A stretch of DNA of 64,000 nt from Vulcanisaeta thermophila (GTDB lineage Archaea; Thermoproteota; Thermoprotei; Thermoproteales; Thermocladiaceae). This document shows positions 38,127-46,785 of the stretch, one piece after another. The translations under genes were made by a program, and so were the position numbers. The notes below the pieces were generated by a model, which worked only from the letters and a program-made list of their open reading frames with translations, was not told where the DNA came from and made no database searches. Within the stretch, counting starts at the first letter, position 1. Each line of letters starts with the position of its first letter. The stretch is from positions 186,001 to 250,000 of the forward strand of contig NZ_BCLI01000004.1 of NCBI RefSeq assembly GCF_001748385.1, given 5' to 3'.

Positions 38127-39178
38127 CACCCCCACCACGGACCCCACTGTGGTGTTGTGTTGTAGAATGGTGGTATTGGTACGTGGAAGTACGCCGTGGC
38201 TATCACTACGTACCTAAGCGTGAATCCCCCAACCATGACTGCAATGAATATGATGGGTATTGCATACCTTGTGAATGCGCCTATGGGATCCACCCTGAGC
38301 ATGACTATCTCGAGGAGTAGTGGTATTGCTATGCCCAGGGATATCACGAAACCCCAGAAGTAACCTGCATAGTCGCCGAAGAGTAACTCGTACAGGCTTA
38401 GTGATGATAGGTAGTGATTAGCCAGTGCTGCTGATATGAATAGTGCCCAGCTAAAGCCCTCAAAGACCACACCGAGGAGGTCTACCCAACCAAGTTCATG
38501 AATTACCCCCCTGACCTCCTCAACACTGACCACTACGCCGCCGTCGGTCTTGACGCTTGTTCTTGGGATTTCGAAGAACCTGGCTATTAATAGGGACCAG
38601 GCGGCGCCGTATGATATGCCCGAGGATAGCCACAGTATGGGTAGTGCACCATTCCACCAGTATGACTTACCGCCGGCTGCGGTGAATAGGAATGCCGTGT
38701 AGACCGTGGCGGCTATGCCCGTTAGGATCACTAGGTAGTCCAGGACCATCCTCGCAGTTCTTACGCGTGTTTTGAATATTGATGTTACGAGGGATGGTAG
38801 GTATAGGAAGGCCAGGTATATTATGCCCCAAATAACCATGCCACTTAGGAATAGGACGCCCCAGGCCATCCATGACTGGGCAAGCCTACCAGCTGGGTAC
38901 CCGATGAATATTATGTTACCAGCCCTCTCTGGCCTGCCAAGGTCTATTATGAAGAATGCCAGGGCAGCTAGTATGAATACCCAACCAGCGGTTATGTTTA
39001 TCTTAACCATCCTACTAGCCTTGAGCCTTAGGTCATAAAATGCCGCCAGGAGCATGGCCATACTACCAAGGGCCGTTAAGAACACCGCAGCGGCTATCCT
39101 CCAACCCCATATTAAGTGGTATCCAGGCGGCATGTATGGGCCCCAACCAGTCCATGTGACGGGCCAGGGAGATGACAT
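38126..39178 (-). CDS. NrfD/PsrC-like membrane anchor subunit
   Basis: About 350 aa with nine or ten hydrophobic segments and the family's conserved helix ends (IIDLGRPERAGNIIF, LSSGISYGAAWSLL). It anchors the enzyme on the outer face of the membrane and exchanges electrons with quinones. First gene of the five-gene operon; an ATTTTTAACATAAAG block near 39206 lies about 28 bp before the ATG at 39178. Confidence 0.9.
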   Translation of the reverse strand: MSSPWPVTWTGWGPYMPPGYHLIWGWRIAAAVFLTALGSMAMLLAAFYDLRLKASRMVKINITAGWVFILAALAFFIIDLGRPERAGNIIFIGYPAGRLAQSWMAWGVLFLSGMVIWGIIYLAFLYLPSLVTSIFKTRVRTARMVLDYLVILTGIAATVYTAFLFTAAGGKSYWWNGALPILWLSSGISYGAAWSLLIARFFEIPRTSVKTDGGVVVSVEEVRGVIHELGWVDLLGVVFEGFSWALFISAALANHYLSSLSLYELLFGDYAGYFWGFVISLGIAIPLLLEIVMLRVDPIGAFTRYAIPIIFIAVMVGGFTLRYVVIATAYFHVPIPPFYNTTPQWGPWWG

Positions 39179-39270
39179 CAAACTTATTGAGGGGGCTTTA
39201 TGTTAAAAATCGTGCTTTCTAACTTTATAAAGGCGCATTTATTCAGCCTTTACCCACCCGTTTTATAGTT

Positions 39271-40075
39271 TCACCAATTTGAAAGGAGGGATGTGCTAAG
39301 TGCCTTGCTAATTAATTTACTTGCAATTGGGCATTTATTCACATTTAATGAGTAACCAATTACCTTACATTTTATTGCTAATGGATAAGTTATATTCTTA
39401 CCTGAGGCAAAACCACCCATTAAGACGGATACCCTACAACCATCACTTAGAGTTACTGTTGGGAAGAAGTCCAGCAATGCCTTGGCAATCACCCTCTCAG
39501 CACCCTTAACGGCATCAATGGGTATCCCGAGCACTTCACTCAACGCCTTAATCACATCCCCACCCTGGATTATGCTCCTTAGGTTGTCAGGTAGTAGCAC
39601 CAGTATTGTTCTCCCAAACTCATCAACACAGAGGTCTAGTATGGACCTGCCCAGCCTCTCTAATCCTTTTATTAATAATTTAATTTATTAATAATTTAAT
39701 GTAGTTAATAACCTCCTCATCACTAAGCTCTGTTAAGCCCCAATCCTCCTTCAACCTCTTTATCGAAGCCTCAAGGGCATCTCTACGTATATTATAACCG
39801 TTAATGGCGAAGACCACTAGTAGGAATGCGCCCTTTGTGGTTACGATATAATGGCCCCTGTCCACCTTATTAATGAGTCCCAGGGCTATTAGGTCCAGGG
39901 CCTTCCTGTAAATTGTGGCCATGCTTAGGCCCGTGAGTTTGGAGATGTAAGTTAGTGAGAGAATGTTTTGTTCATTGGTACTGTGCATGAACTTCATCGT
40001 GAGCATAATCAGCACTTCTAACAATGTCAAATGATTAGGATCCAGCGGGTTATTCTTTAGTAATGCATGTAGCAT
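39271..40075 (-). pseudogene. Winged-helix regulator paralogue disrupted by a 16-bp tandem duplication
   Basis: Read as one gene it matches the neighbour at 40115-40879 along its length. The first part (40075-39680) ends ...EEVINYIKLLIN at a TAA; the second reading frame (to 39271) continues KGLERLGRSILDLCVDEFGR and RAERVIAKALLDFF-like sequence (GAERVIAKALLDFFPTVTLS, DGCRVSVLMGGF). The stop lies in two exact copies of TTATTAATAATTTAAT (39669-39684 and 39685-39700). Removing one copy restores an unbroken frame of about 262 codons. SMATIYRKALDLIALGLINKVDRGHYIVTTKG is the winged-helix part. Both halves could be made as separate proteins only if the second has its own start. Confidence 0.88.
39669..39700. 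repeat. Exact 16-bp tandem duplication
   Basis: Two adjoining copies of TTATTAATAATTTAAT, 39669-39684 and 39685-39700, with no mismatch. Sixteen is not a multiple of three, so the second copy shifts the frame of the regulator gene. Slipped-strand copying at A/T-rich sequence is the simplest origin, and the change could revert. Confidence 0.95.
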
Positions 40076-40114
40076 TATTGTATAATTTTGGTTTAACTTA
40101 TAAACCTAACTGTT

Positions 40115-40879
40115 TCAATTCTTTATAACGGCCCTTGTGAGTAATTTGGATATGAGTGTCCTGGCCACGGGGCAATCATCACTTAGGGAATAACCCTTCA
40201 ACCTACACTTCATTGCCAGTATCCTCACCATGGCATTACCTGGCTGGTTACTGTAGATTATTATGGAGACCTTACAACCATCATTTAGGGTTAGGCTTGG
40301 GAATTGATTGAGAATTGCCTTGGCTATAATCCTCTCCGCACGCTTTACAACGTCCATGGGTAATTCCAGGGATTCCATCAATACCTTAATCATGTTATCG
40401 TGCATGTTTTCGAGGCTTGAGAGGATGAATAACACGGTGTCGTTTAACGACTTTATGCACACTCTGTGAATGGGAACCTTCATCTTTAGGAACGCCCTCT
40501 CTAAAACCTTGATGAAGCTGATCACCTCCTCATCATTGAACTCCCCCAAATCCCAATCCTCCTTCAACTTAGATAGGGCCAGCTTAAATGAATCACTGCT
40601 TACCCTGGAATCACCATTTAGGTAAAGCAGTAATAGTAATAATAGGCCCTTTGTGGTTATTACGTAATTACCCCTATCAGCCTTCTCAATCAGCCTCATG
40701 TCCATTAATTCCAGGGCCTTCCTGTAAATGGTGGCCATACTAAACCCCGTCTTTAATGAAACCCCATATAATGACCTAGTGCTCTTACCATTATTACCTG
40801 CTAATGATTTATGAAGACCCCAAAGCAACGCCTGTAGGATGGCTATGTGGTACGTATCAAGGCAGCAAGGGGTTGTCAT
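40115..40879 (-). CDS. Winged-helix DNA-binding protein, intact paralogue
   Basis: 254 aa. The N-terminal domain (about 25-85) has TGFSMATIYRKALELMDMRLIEKADRGNYVITTKG, a winged helix of the type seen in MarR/ArsR-like archaeal regulators; DWDLGEFNDEEVISFIK links it to a C-terminal domain with RAERIIAKAILNQFPSLTLNDGCKVSII and three Cys. It is divergent from doxDA across 176 bp, and a weak palindrome GTCAA-AAAA-TTGAC lies in that gap (40944-40957). That position suggests, but does not show, control of doxDA. It is a tandem duplicate of the gene next to it. Confidence 0.75.
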   Translation of the reverse strand: MTTPCCLDTYHIAILQALLWGLHKSLAGNNGKSTRSLYGVSLKTGFSMATIYRKALELMDMRLIEKADRGNYVITTKGLLLLLLLYLNGDSRVSSDSFKLALSKLKEDWDLGEFNDEEVISFIKVLERAFLKMKVPIHRVCIKSLNDTVLFILSSLENMHDNMIKVLMESLELPMDVVKRAERIIAKAILNQFPSLTLNDGCKVSIIIYSNQPGNAMVRILAMKCRLKGYSLSDDCPVARTLISKLLTRAVIKN

Positions 40880-41055
40880 AAATGATCATGCATTAATAAA
40901 TTCCTTACTTAAATTCTTTTCTTTCGATTCTAATCCGAGTCATGTCAAAAAATTGACTTAATCAATGAACCATGAAATATTAATTTAAAATATTTGATTG
41001 TATTCACGTGACCCACGATCGTAACCATGCAATTAATTAATGAGTATGGTAAGCA

Positions 41056-41649
41056 ATGCCTTTAGGCTATGGCTTAATGGGTTCCACGGTGCCTATGGTC
41101 GAGCTAGTCGAGAAAAAGGAAAAAGCGCTCGAGGTTCAGGTGGTTGAGCTTGAGAAATACCTGCCGGTCCTTAGAGTCACTCTAGGTTGGATGTATTTCT
41201 CGGCCTTTCTCAGGAGGACCGTTAATGTGCCTGCAAAGTTAAACCCAGCCTCTAGTGCGTATGTTGGTGGTAAGTTGATCACCTTCCTACCCCATGCGTG
41301 GCAGCCCGTGGTTGGTCCATTGGAGTACGTGTTGTTGCATCCACACCTTCTTTACGTATTCCTCATACTATTCACCGCCGTTGAGGGGTTATTCGGCTTG
41401 TTGATGATGATTGGATTAGCAACAAGGCTCTCTGGCTTGGTAATAGCTATACTTGCATGGAGCATTGGAGCGGCTGGTGGGTGGTTGGGGCCCACCTGTG
41501 TTGATGAGTGGCAGATTGCCGCTGTGGAGGGTGCCGCTGCCTTAATGTTTATGTTCACCGGTAGTAGGTGGTTATCGATTGATCAGTTACTGGCTAGGAG
41601 GTACCCGAGGGGACTTAGGATATTGGGTATTTACATACCAATATGGTGA
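41056..41649 (+). CDS. doxD: Thiosulfate:quinone oxidoreductase large subunit
   Basis: 197 aa, four hydrophobic segments. [43 protein letters not shown] and the [12 protein letters not shown] segment follow DoxD of Acidianus ambivalens closely, including the WIG/WLG-x-TC-x-DEWQI block. With DoxA it oxidises thiosulfate to tetrathionate and passes electrons to membrane quinone. The first ~30 residues form a soluble N-terminal extension with many Glu and Lys. DoxA follows 10 bp later. Confidence 0.9.
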   Translation: MPLGYGLMGSTVPMVELVEKKEKALEVQVVELEKYLPVLRVTLGWMYFSAFLRRTVNVPAKLNPASSAYVGGKLITFLPHAWQPVVGPLEYVLLHPHLLYVFLILFTAVEGLFGLLMMIGLATRLSGLVIAILAWSIGAAGGWLGPTCVDEWQIAAVEGAAALMFMFTGSRWLSIDQLLARRYPRGLRILGIYIPIW

Positions 41650-41659
41650 GGTGGTGATT

Positions 41660-42166
41660 ATGGATAGAGCCACGGTGATCGCCATACTGGGATTCATAAT
41701 AGCAACGGGGATAACCTTTGGACTCTACCAAATAAACTTCCAGGGCTTCACACACCTAACCAACTACTCAAAGACCCCAGCTTACTCATTAAGTGGAACT
41801 GAACTGTTTAGTAACGGTACATTACTACTGCATATAACCAGGGTAGCAGGACCGGACACATACGGTGGCTTCATCGTGTTGGTTCAGGTGTTATACCCCA
41901 ATGGTACCATTGCCTATGAGTGGAACTCCACATACCTGGGCCATATACCCCAGGATGACATAATTAATAAATACAACTTACCTGGTCACCTGGTCCATAG
42001 CGATGGCTTCGCATTGGTGGTTCCCCTCGGCCAATCCGCAGTGGTTAGATTGTATGCACCCATTCACTTTAGTCCGGGCACGTACATTGTTAGGGTTTAT
42101 GATGTTGATGGTGAGTACGAGGCCTACGGCATAAAGTTCCAGATAACCGTAACAGTCACACAATGA
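41660..42166 (+). CDS. doxA: Thiosulfate:quinone oxidoreductase small subunit
   Basis: 168 aa: one N-terminal hydrophobic segment (VIAILGFIIATGITFGLYQINF) then an extracellular beta domain with Asn-Gly-Thr sites. DRATVIAILGFIIATGIT and the C-terminal GTYIVRVYDVDGEYEAYGIKFQI match DoxA. The ATG at 41660 is preceded by GGTGGTGAT, a Shine-Dalgarno-like stretch suited to an internal operon gene, and follows the doxD stop by 10 bp. Together they are the core enzyme. Confidence 0.88.
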   Translation: MDRATVIAILGFIIATGITFGLYQINFQGFTHLTNYSKTPAYSLSGTELFSNGTLLLHITRVAGPDTYGGFIVLVQVLYPNGTIAYEWNSTYLGHIPQDDIINKYNLPGHLVHSDGFALVVPLGQSAVVRLYAPIHFSPGTYIVRVYDVDGEYEAYGIKFQITVTVTQ

Positions 42167-42210
42167 TTAGGCCGCTGAACCCCCAACCCTTTAAAATAGT
42201 TTATGAATGC

Positions 42211-42230
42211 ATATTTACCCATATTTACCT
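42211..42230. repeat. Two direct copies of ATATTTACC one helical turn apart
   Basis: ATATTTACC occurs at 42211-42219 and again at 42221-42229, a spacing of exactly 10 bp, about 45 bp upstream of the amt TATA-like element. This puts both copies on the same DNA face, as for a regulator binding site; it could also be chance in A/T-rich DNA. Confidence 0.35.
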
Positions 42231-42291
42231 TATGGGGCTGTTTATATAGTATATTGGGAAAAGCTTATAAACTACTGAGTCTACGTTATTT

Positions 42292-43749
42292 ATGCCCGGT
42301 GACCCACTAAAACGGTAAATAGGTTAAATAGGCTGGTACTACTCAGTAGACTGGCGCCACTGGCCCTGGTAATGTCCGTACTGGCTGTAACCGCCGTGAG
42401 GGCCCAGGCACCCGATCTATCTGGTTACCCAAGTACCGCCGTACCCGAGTGGCTCAGCCCCGGTAGTAATGCCTAGATGTTCACAGCTGCCACGCTCGTG
42501 GGCCTGCAAAGTGTTCCTGGTTTGATGCTGCTTTACGGTGGAATGACTAAGCGTAAGTACGCCATTAACACAATGATGATGGTGCTCTACGCCTTCGCCA
42601 TAGTACTGGTGATATGGGTTTTGGCTGGTTATGAATTTGCCTTTGGACCTGCCTCACTGAGGCTTGGCCCATACTACGTACTGGGTACCCCAATACCCGC
42701 ATTGACCAGTGGTGCCTTGGCAACCCAGGCCTCTGTCCCTGCCGCTCAGCAGTATCCCAACATCCCAATGTCAACACTCATATTCTTCCAGTTCGTATTC
42801 GCGGCAATCACGCCGGTCCTAATCGTGGGCGCCCTTATAGAGAGGATGAATTTCAAGGCCTGGATGCTCTTCGTTCCGCTATGGAGCCTATTGGTCTACA
42901 GCTCTATAGCCTTCTGGCTCTGGGGTGGTGGTTGGTTAATGCAGATGGGTGTTGTGGACTTCAGTGGTGGTTATGTGATACACGTGGATGCTGGCATAGC
43001 AGCCTTCGTGGCAGCGGCGCTGGTTGGTCCCAGGTTGGTTGAGGAGAGGAAGCTCCAACCGCATAACCTGACCCAGGTGGCTGCGGGCCTTGGTTTGGTA
43101 TGGTTGGGTTGGAATGGCTTTAATGGTGGTGACCCATACGGCTCAACCATAGATGCGGCGATTGCCGTGATAAACACTAACGTTGCCACCGCAGTGGCCG
43201 TGATCACGTGGGTTGGTTGGTATAACACCGGCGGCAGGTTACGTTAATGGGGTCGGGGCCATAGTAATAGGCGCGGTCTCAAGCGCCGCTGCCTGGTACT
43301 CACTGAACATGTTCCAGTTCAAGTCCAAACTAACGAGGAACATAGACGATGCGCTGGGCGTATTTTCAGACCACGCCGTACCCGGCATAGTAGGCGGCAT
43401 CCTCACGGGCATCTTTGCGGACCCATCAATAACTAAGTACGTGGACCCGGGACTGAGGGGCCTACTCTACGGAAACCCATACCAAGTGCTCCTGCAGTTG
43501 ATTGGCGTTGCCGTGGTCATTGCCTACGATGCAGTGATGACGTACCTAATCCTCAAGTTAATAAGCAAAATAACACTACTAAGGGCTGCAAGAGAGGCAT
43601 TGTTAGTAGGGGATAGGGAGCTCCACGGTGAGGAAGCATACGATGAATTCGCATTCCCAACACAAAGCAGTGTGGTTCAAATAATTGATAGGAGAGTAAA
43701 CGGTAATAAGGAGCCCGAGGACCCACCAACCAGGGTCAATAATGGCTAG
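42292..43749 (+). pseudogene. Ammonium transporter (Amt family), inactivated by a nonsense codon and a frame-shifting deletion
   Basis: The protein reads as Amt in pieces: signal-like VMSVLAVTAVRAQAPD, SPGSNA then TAG at 42474, then [20 protein letters not shown], then [25 protein letters not shown]-like [31 protein letters not shown] and [14 protein letters not shown]. In other Amt proteins the codon at the TAG is Trp in the conserved TAWML-like block. After ITWV (near 43211) about 23-25 residues found in all Amt are missing and the frame changes to [20 protein letters not shown], which runs on to a normal C-terminus at 43749. The start is also doubtful: an ATG at 42292 fits the promoter but soon runs out of frame. 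No GlnB gene is adjacent. Confidence 0.9.
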
Positions 43750-43763
43750 GCATTAAACCAAAT

Positions 43764-43794
43764 AAAATTAATTATTTTAAAAATAATTAATTTT
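43764..43794. terminator. 31-nt perfect palindrome between convergent genes
   Basis: AAAATTAATTATTTT, a single A, then AAAATAATTAATTTT: arms of 15 bp with no mismatch. It lies in the 94-bp gap between the end of amt and the end of the encapsulin gene, both transcribed towards it, so a bidirectional terminator is the natural reading. Archaeal RNA polymerase stops at T-runs, which this supplies on both strands. Confidence 0.6.
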
Positions 43795-43843
43795 CCTTCC
43801 AAAACCCTGGCAAATTTAATTAGCATCTAAGCCATGCCTTAAC

Positions 43844-44947
43844 CTACATTGTCTGTCTCAGTATGAGTATTCCCCTCGCGTCCTTGACCCTGGTGGCTAG
43901 TGTTTCCCATAGTGTGAATGAGTGGATTCCATTCTCGGGCCCTATGTACGTTAATGCCGTATCAACCCCCAGGGCTATGTCCATAACCGAGTAATGCGTT
44001 GAAGCCAGTATTGCCGTGTCATCCCTTAACTGTGGTATTATTACCACATCCTTAACCAGGGATTTTACCCTCGTTAACTCCATAACCCCTGTCCTCTCCA
44101 CAACGGTTAGGAGCTTGGCATACCTACCTGGACTTACGAATAATACGTACGGCTCGGGTACGTAATCCCTATACAGTGTGTTTACTGCGTTAGAAACCTC
44201 ATTAACAGCTGACCCTGGGACCTCCCACGCCGTTATACTTAGGGTTCTCACTTTGGGGTTTGAGAGTATATCATTGAGTATTGTGGAGTCCTCCTCATAG
44301 GCAAGTTTAATGGCTGCGTGATCAGCGGTTATGGAGTAAACCCTCTCACCGCGAGCCCTGGCATACTCTACATGCCTTTGTGAGATTGAAAATTTAAAGC
44401 TCAACTCCTTAAGGGGTATCACAGACCTCGATGCGGTTATTGGCGGACCTGGTGAAACCTCCTCTAGGGGTACGGCATCAAGCCCAGGCCCTGCCTGGTA
44501 CGTAGTTATGTACTTCCTAAACCTCCTAACACCATCGGCGATCTCCCTAACCCTGGACTCTATGTATCGAAGCTCATCCTCACTGAGGTTTGATGATTTA
44601 ACTACATCCAATGGTGGATCCTGCACATTACCGACCTGGTTTGGGTCACTGGCATGGATGCCCGTTAACTCCTTAACCTCTGATGCACCGGCGCTAAGTT
44701 GCTCGGTTTGTTCCTTATCATAGGCCTTGAGTAGTGTGAGGAACTCACCGAAGTGGGTCTTCTCCTCCTTGGCAATGTCCTCAAAAACCCTACTAACCCT
44801 CTCATCCTTAATGAGCCTTGATAATTGCAGGTATAGGTTTATGGCATCCAGTTCAGCCATAATGGCCAGCCTGAGGGCATCGGAAATCTCCGCCTCAGAA
44901 AATGCCTTCTCGCGGGTTAGCTCAGCTGGGTTTTTAGAAAATACCAT
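43844..44947 (-). CDS. Encapsulin shell protein fused to a ferritin-like domain
   Basis: About 367 aa in two parts. Residues about 20-90 are an iron-oxidising ferritin-like domain with Glu32 (MAELDA), Glu62 and His65 (EEKTHFGEF) as the diiron ligands. After a linker, the part from about 135 has the HK97-fold encapsulin motifs RKYITTYQAGPGLDAVPLEE, VERTGVMELTRVKS and YTLWE-like ISHSFTLWETLATRV. Pyrococcus furiosus has the same fusion, whose shell stores iron inside. The ATG at 44947 is 26 bp after ACTTAAATATATT. The peroxiredoxin gene is immediately upstream on the same strand. Confidence 0.92.
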   Translation of the reverse strand: MVFSKNPAELTREKAFSEAEISDALRLAIMAELDAINLYLQLSRLIKDERVSRVFEDIAKEEKTHFGEFLTLLKAYDKEQTEQLSAGASEVKELTGIHASDPNQVGNVQDPPLDVVKSSNLSEDELRYIESRVREIADGVRRFRKYITTYQAGPGLDAVPLEEVSPGPPITASRSVIPLKELSFKFSISQRHVEYARARGERVYSITADHAAIKLAYEEDSTILNDILSNPKVRTLSITAWEVPGSAVNEVSNAVNTLYRDYVPEPYVLFVSPGRYAKLLTVVERTGVMELTRVKSLVKDVVIIPQLRDDTAILASTHYSVMDIALGVDTALTYIGPENGIHSFTLWETLATRVKDARGILILRQTM

Positions 44948-45062
44948 AACAAGAATCACTGCCTAAGCAAATATATTTAAGTATTACCACCGTTGCAACT
45001 TTATAATTTTAATGGAGAGGTATGGGTGGTTTTTTGACTTATGTATTACTATTGGTGACGCC

Positions 45063-45755
45063 TTACTCTATCCTTATTTTTATTATTTTCTTGGTCTCCT
45101 CAACCTCCTCCTTGGGTAACTCCCTGTACGTTAACCACCAGGCGAAGCCCTTATACTGCTGTAACCTCTTGGGTGCCTCCTCAACGTTGTGTGGTGGTGG
45201 GTTTAGCACGTTTTCGCCGATTATCTCGTTGTATGGCCAGTTGGCTGGCATCACCACACCGTACTTATCAATGAGTTGTAGTGACCTCACTATCCTCAGT
45301 ATCTCGGGTATGTTCCTACCCAGCTCCAGTGGGTAGTACAGTATCGTCCTTATCACAGCCTTGTCATCAACAATGAACACGGTCCTCACGGTATTCGTGC
45401 TTGACTCTGCGTGGAGCATTCCGAGGGCCCTTGATACGTTACCCAGTGGGTCTGCTATTATGGGGAAGGGTATCTTGACCTTCAGGGTGTTCTCAATCCA
45501 CTGAACCCACTCGATATGGCTTATGTCGGTGTCCACGCTGAGCCCTATTAACTCCGTATTCAATCTCTTGAAGTCCTCGTAATGCTTTGCGAAGCTCACA
45601 AACTCCGTGGTACACACAGGTGTGAAGTCCCCTGGGTGGCTAAACAGGACGAACCACTTGCCCCTGAAGGCATCTGGCAATTTCATTGGCCCATGTGTGG
45701 TCATCACGTTTAGTTCTGGGAACTTCTCCCCTATTGATGGTATTGTTATGGGCAT
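45063..45755 (-). CDS. Peroxiredoxin, 1-Cys/Prx6-like
   Basis: 230 aa. [23 protein letters not shown] contains the peroxidatic Cys, and [18 protein letters not shown] the following block; [16 protein letters not shown] is typical of archaeal Prx6-like enzymes. They reduce peroxides with thioredoxin-like donors. The promoter (ATTTAAAGG, centre near 45790) is followed by a palindrome over the expected start point. The encapsulin-ferritin gene lies downstream on the same strand, so both may serve iron and peroxide handling. Confidence 0.92.
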   Translation of the reverse strand: MPITIPSIGEKFPELNVMTTHGPMKLPDAFRGKWFVLFSHPGDFTPVCTTEFVSFAKHYEDFKRLNTELIGLSVDTDISHIEWVQWIENTLKVKIPFPIIADPLGNVSRALGMLHAESSTNTVRTVFIVDDKAVIRTILYYPLELGRNIPEILRIVRSLQLIDKYGVVMPANWPYNEIIGENVLNPPPHNVEEAPKRLQQYKGFAWWLTYRELPKEEVEETKKIIKIRIE

Positions 45756-45758
45756 ACC

Positions 45759-45772
45759 GATCTGTTCAGATC
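45759..45772. promoter_or_regulatory. Palindrome GATCTG-TT-CAGATC over the peroxiredoxin start site
   Basis: Perfect 6-bp inverted repeat with a two-base spacer, 4-17 bp upstream of the ATG and about 26 bp downstream of the TATA-like element, hence at the transcription start. A regulator bound here would block the promoter; which one is unknown. Confidence 0.4.
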
Positions 45773-45940
45773 ATTGTCCAGGTGTTATTTAAAGGGTACT
45801 TGGTACTTGTAGTATTTTTCACTTAAAAATAATGTTTAAAAACATATGATGAAATATTCATATCTATTTATTTTTATTTAAATTCGCATGTCAAGCTCAT
45901 TACTTAGCAAGGTTTAAAAGTTGCCGTGTTAGTGCCTTGC

Positions 45941-46729
45941 GTGGATGATGTGGGCTTTACGTTGATTTTGCTGTATCTATTCCTTGCACTTGCCGTAGTG
46001 ATGCCTCTCTACGCCATACCCCTGGGTGTAGTTCTCTCTTACGAGCGATCCCTGGGTATCTCCGTGGTGCCCATTTACTACGTCTATGGCTTTACAGCCT
46101 TGATTGCAGCGTTGTTAGTGATGGGGTTCATCCTTTATAGGTATAGGTACCCCATTCTGAAGCCGCTTATTAGGTATGCCATGATGCCCTGTCCCGGGCG
46201 TGGGTTAGCACTGCTTTTTAGCTGTGGTGGTTTTGCCGCGCTCACTCTAGTGTTGTTGGTGCTCCTGGTTATTGTTTACCTAATCAACACGGGTGTCCTG
46301 GCGATACCCGGTTATAATTACATACCCGGCATAACCAGGTTTACGGGGCTTAGGGGGCTTGATGCATTATCATGGGTCCTGGGCCTCGTTAACTCTGTGC
46401 TGAGCGCCCTCGTGGTTGTGGGCGTGGTTTATCATAGGTTTAAGTCCCTGGGTAATAATTTAGCGTCCAGGTTAGGTGGAGCCTTCAGTGGCGTGTTGGG
46501 TGTGGCTACGTCACTGGGTTCCGCAGTAACCGCGGCCACGGCATGCTCTGTGGGTGCGTGCACCATATCCGCCAGCGGCTTGTCGCCGTTGATGGTTGTC
46601 ATAACCTACGTAGTGGGGTTTGCGGGGTCTGTGGACATTACCAGGTATGCGCTCGTGCTTGAATTGGCATTGCTAGTTGCGTTGGGCGTTGTTGCTTATT
46701 ACCTTCATAGGGGCCTTAGTGGGTGGTGA
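45941..46729 (+). CDS. Multi-pass membrane protein of unknown function
   Basis: About 262 aa, seven hydrophobic segments; no motif I know. There are pairs of Cys in or next to membrane segments (MMPCPGRGLALLFSCGG and TAATACSVGACTISA) that could bind a metal or form disulfides. A GTG at 45941 lies 26 bp after GGTTTAAAAG, better than GTG at 45926. TatA follows after 56 bp. Confidence 0.6.
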   Translation: MDDVGFTLILLYLFLALAVVMPLYAIPLGVVLSYERSLGISVVPIYYVYGFTALIAALLVMGFILYRYRYPILKPLIRYAMMPCPGRGLALLFSCGGFAALTLVLLVLLVIVYLINTGVLAIPGYNYIPGITRFTGLRGLDALSWVLGLVNSVLSALVVVGVVYHRFKSLGNNLASRLGGAFSGVLGVATSLGSAVTAATACSVGACTISASGLSPLMVVITYVVGFAGSVDITRYALVLELALLVALGVVAYYLHRGLSGW

Positions 46730-46785
46730 CTCTTTCATAAATAAGTAAGCAAGCTTTTTAAGCCGGAGCACCTAACTGCTTTTTG

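Noticed and set aside
40944-40957. GTCAA-AAAA-TTGAC as an operator for doxDA.
   Set aside because: Arms of only 5 bp in A/T-rich DNA are too weak to list as a site; mentioned only under the regulator gene.
18957-42476. TAG might be read as an amino acid in this organism, since it interrupts both leuA and amt frames.
   Set aside because: Other genes in the window end normally at TAG (for example the AOR gene at 58957-58959), and no pyrrolysine genes are visible.
43213-43749. C-terminal half of amt as a separate membrane protein gene.
   Set aside because: It begins in the middle of the Amt fold ([11 protein letters not shown]) and continues the same family; a separate start is not supported.
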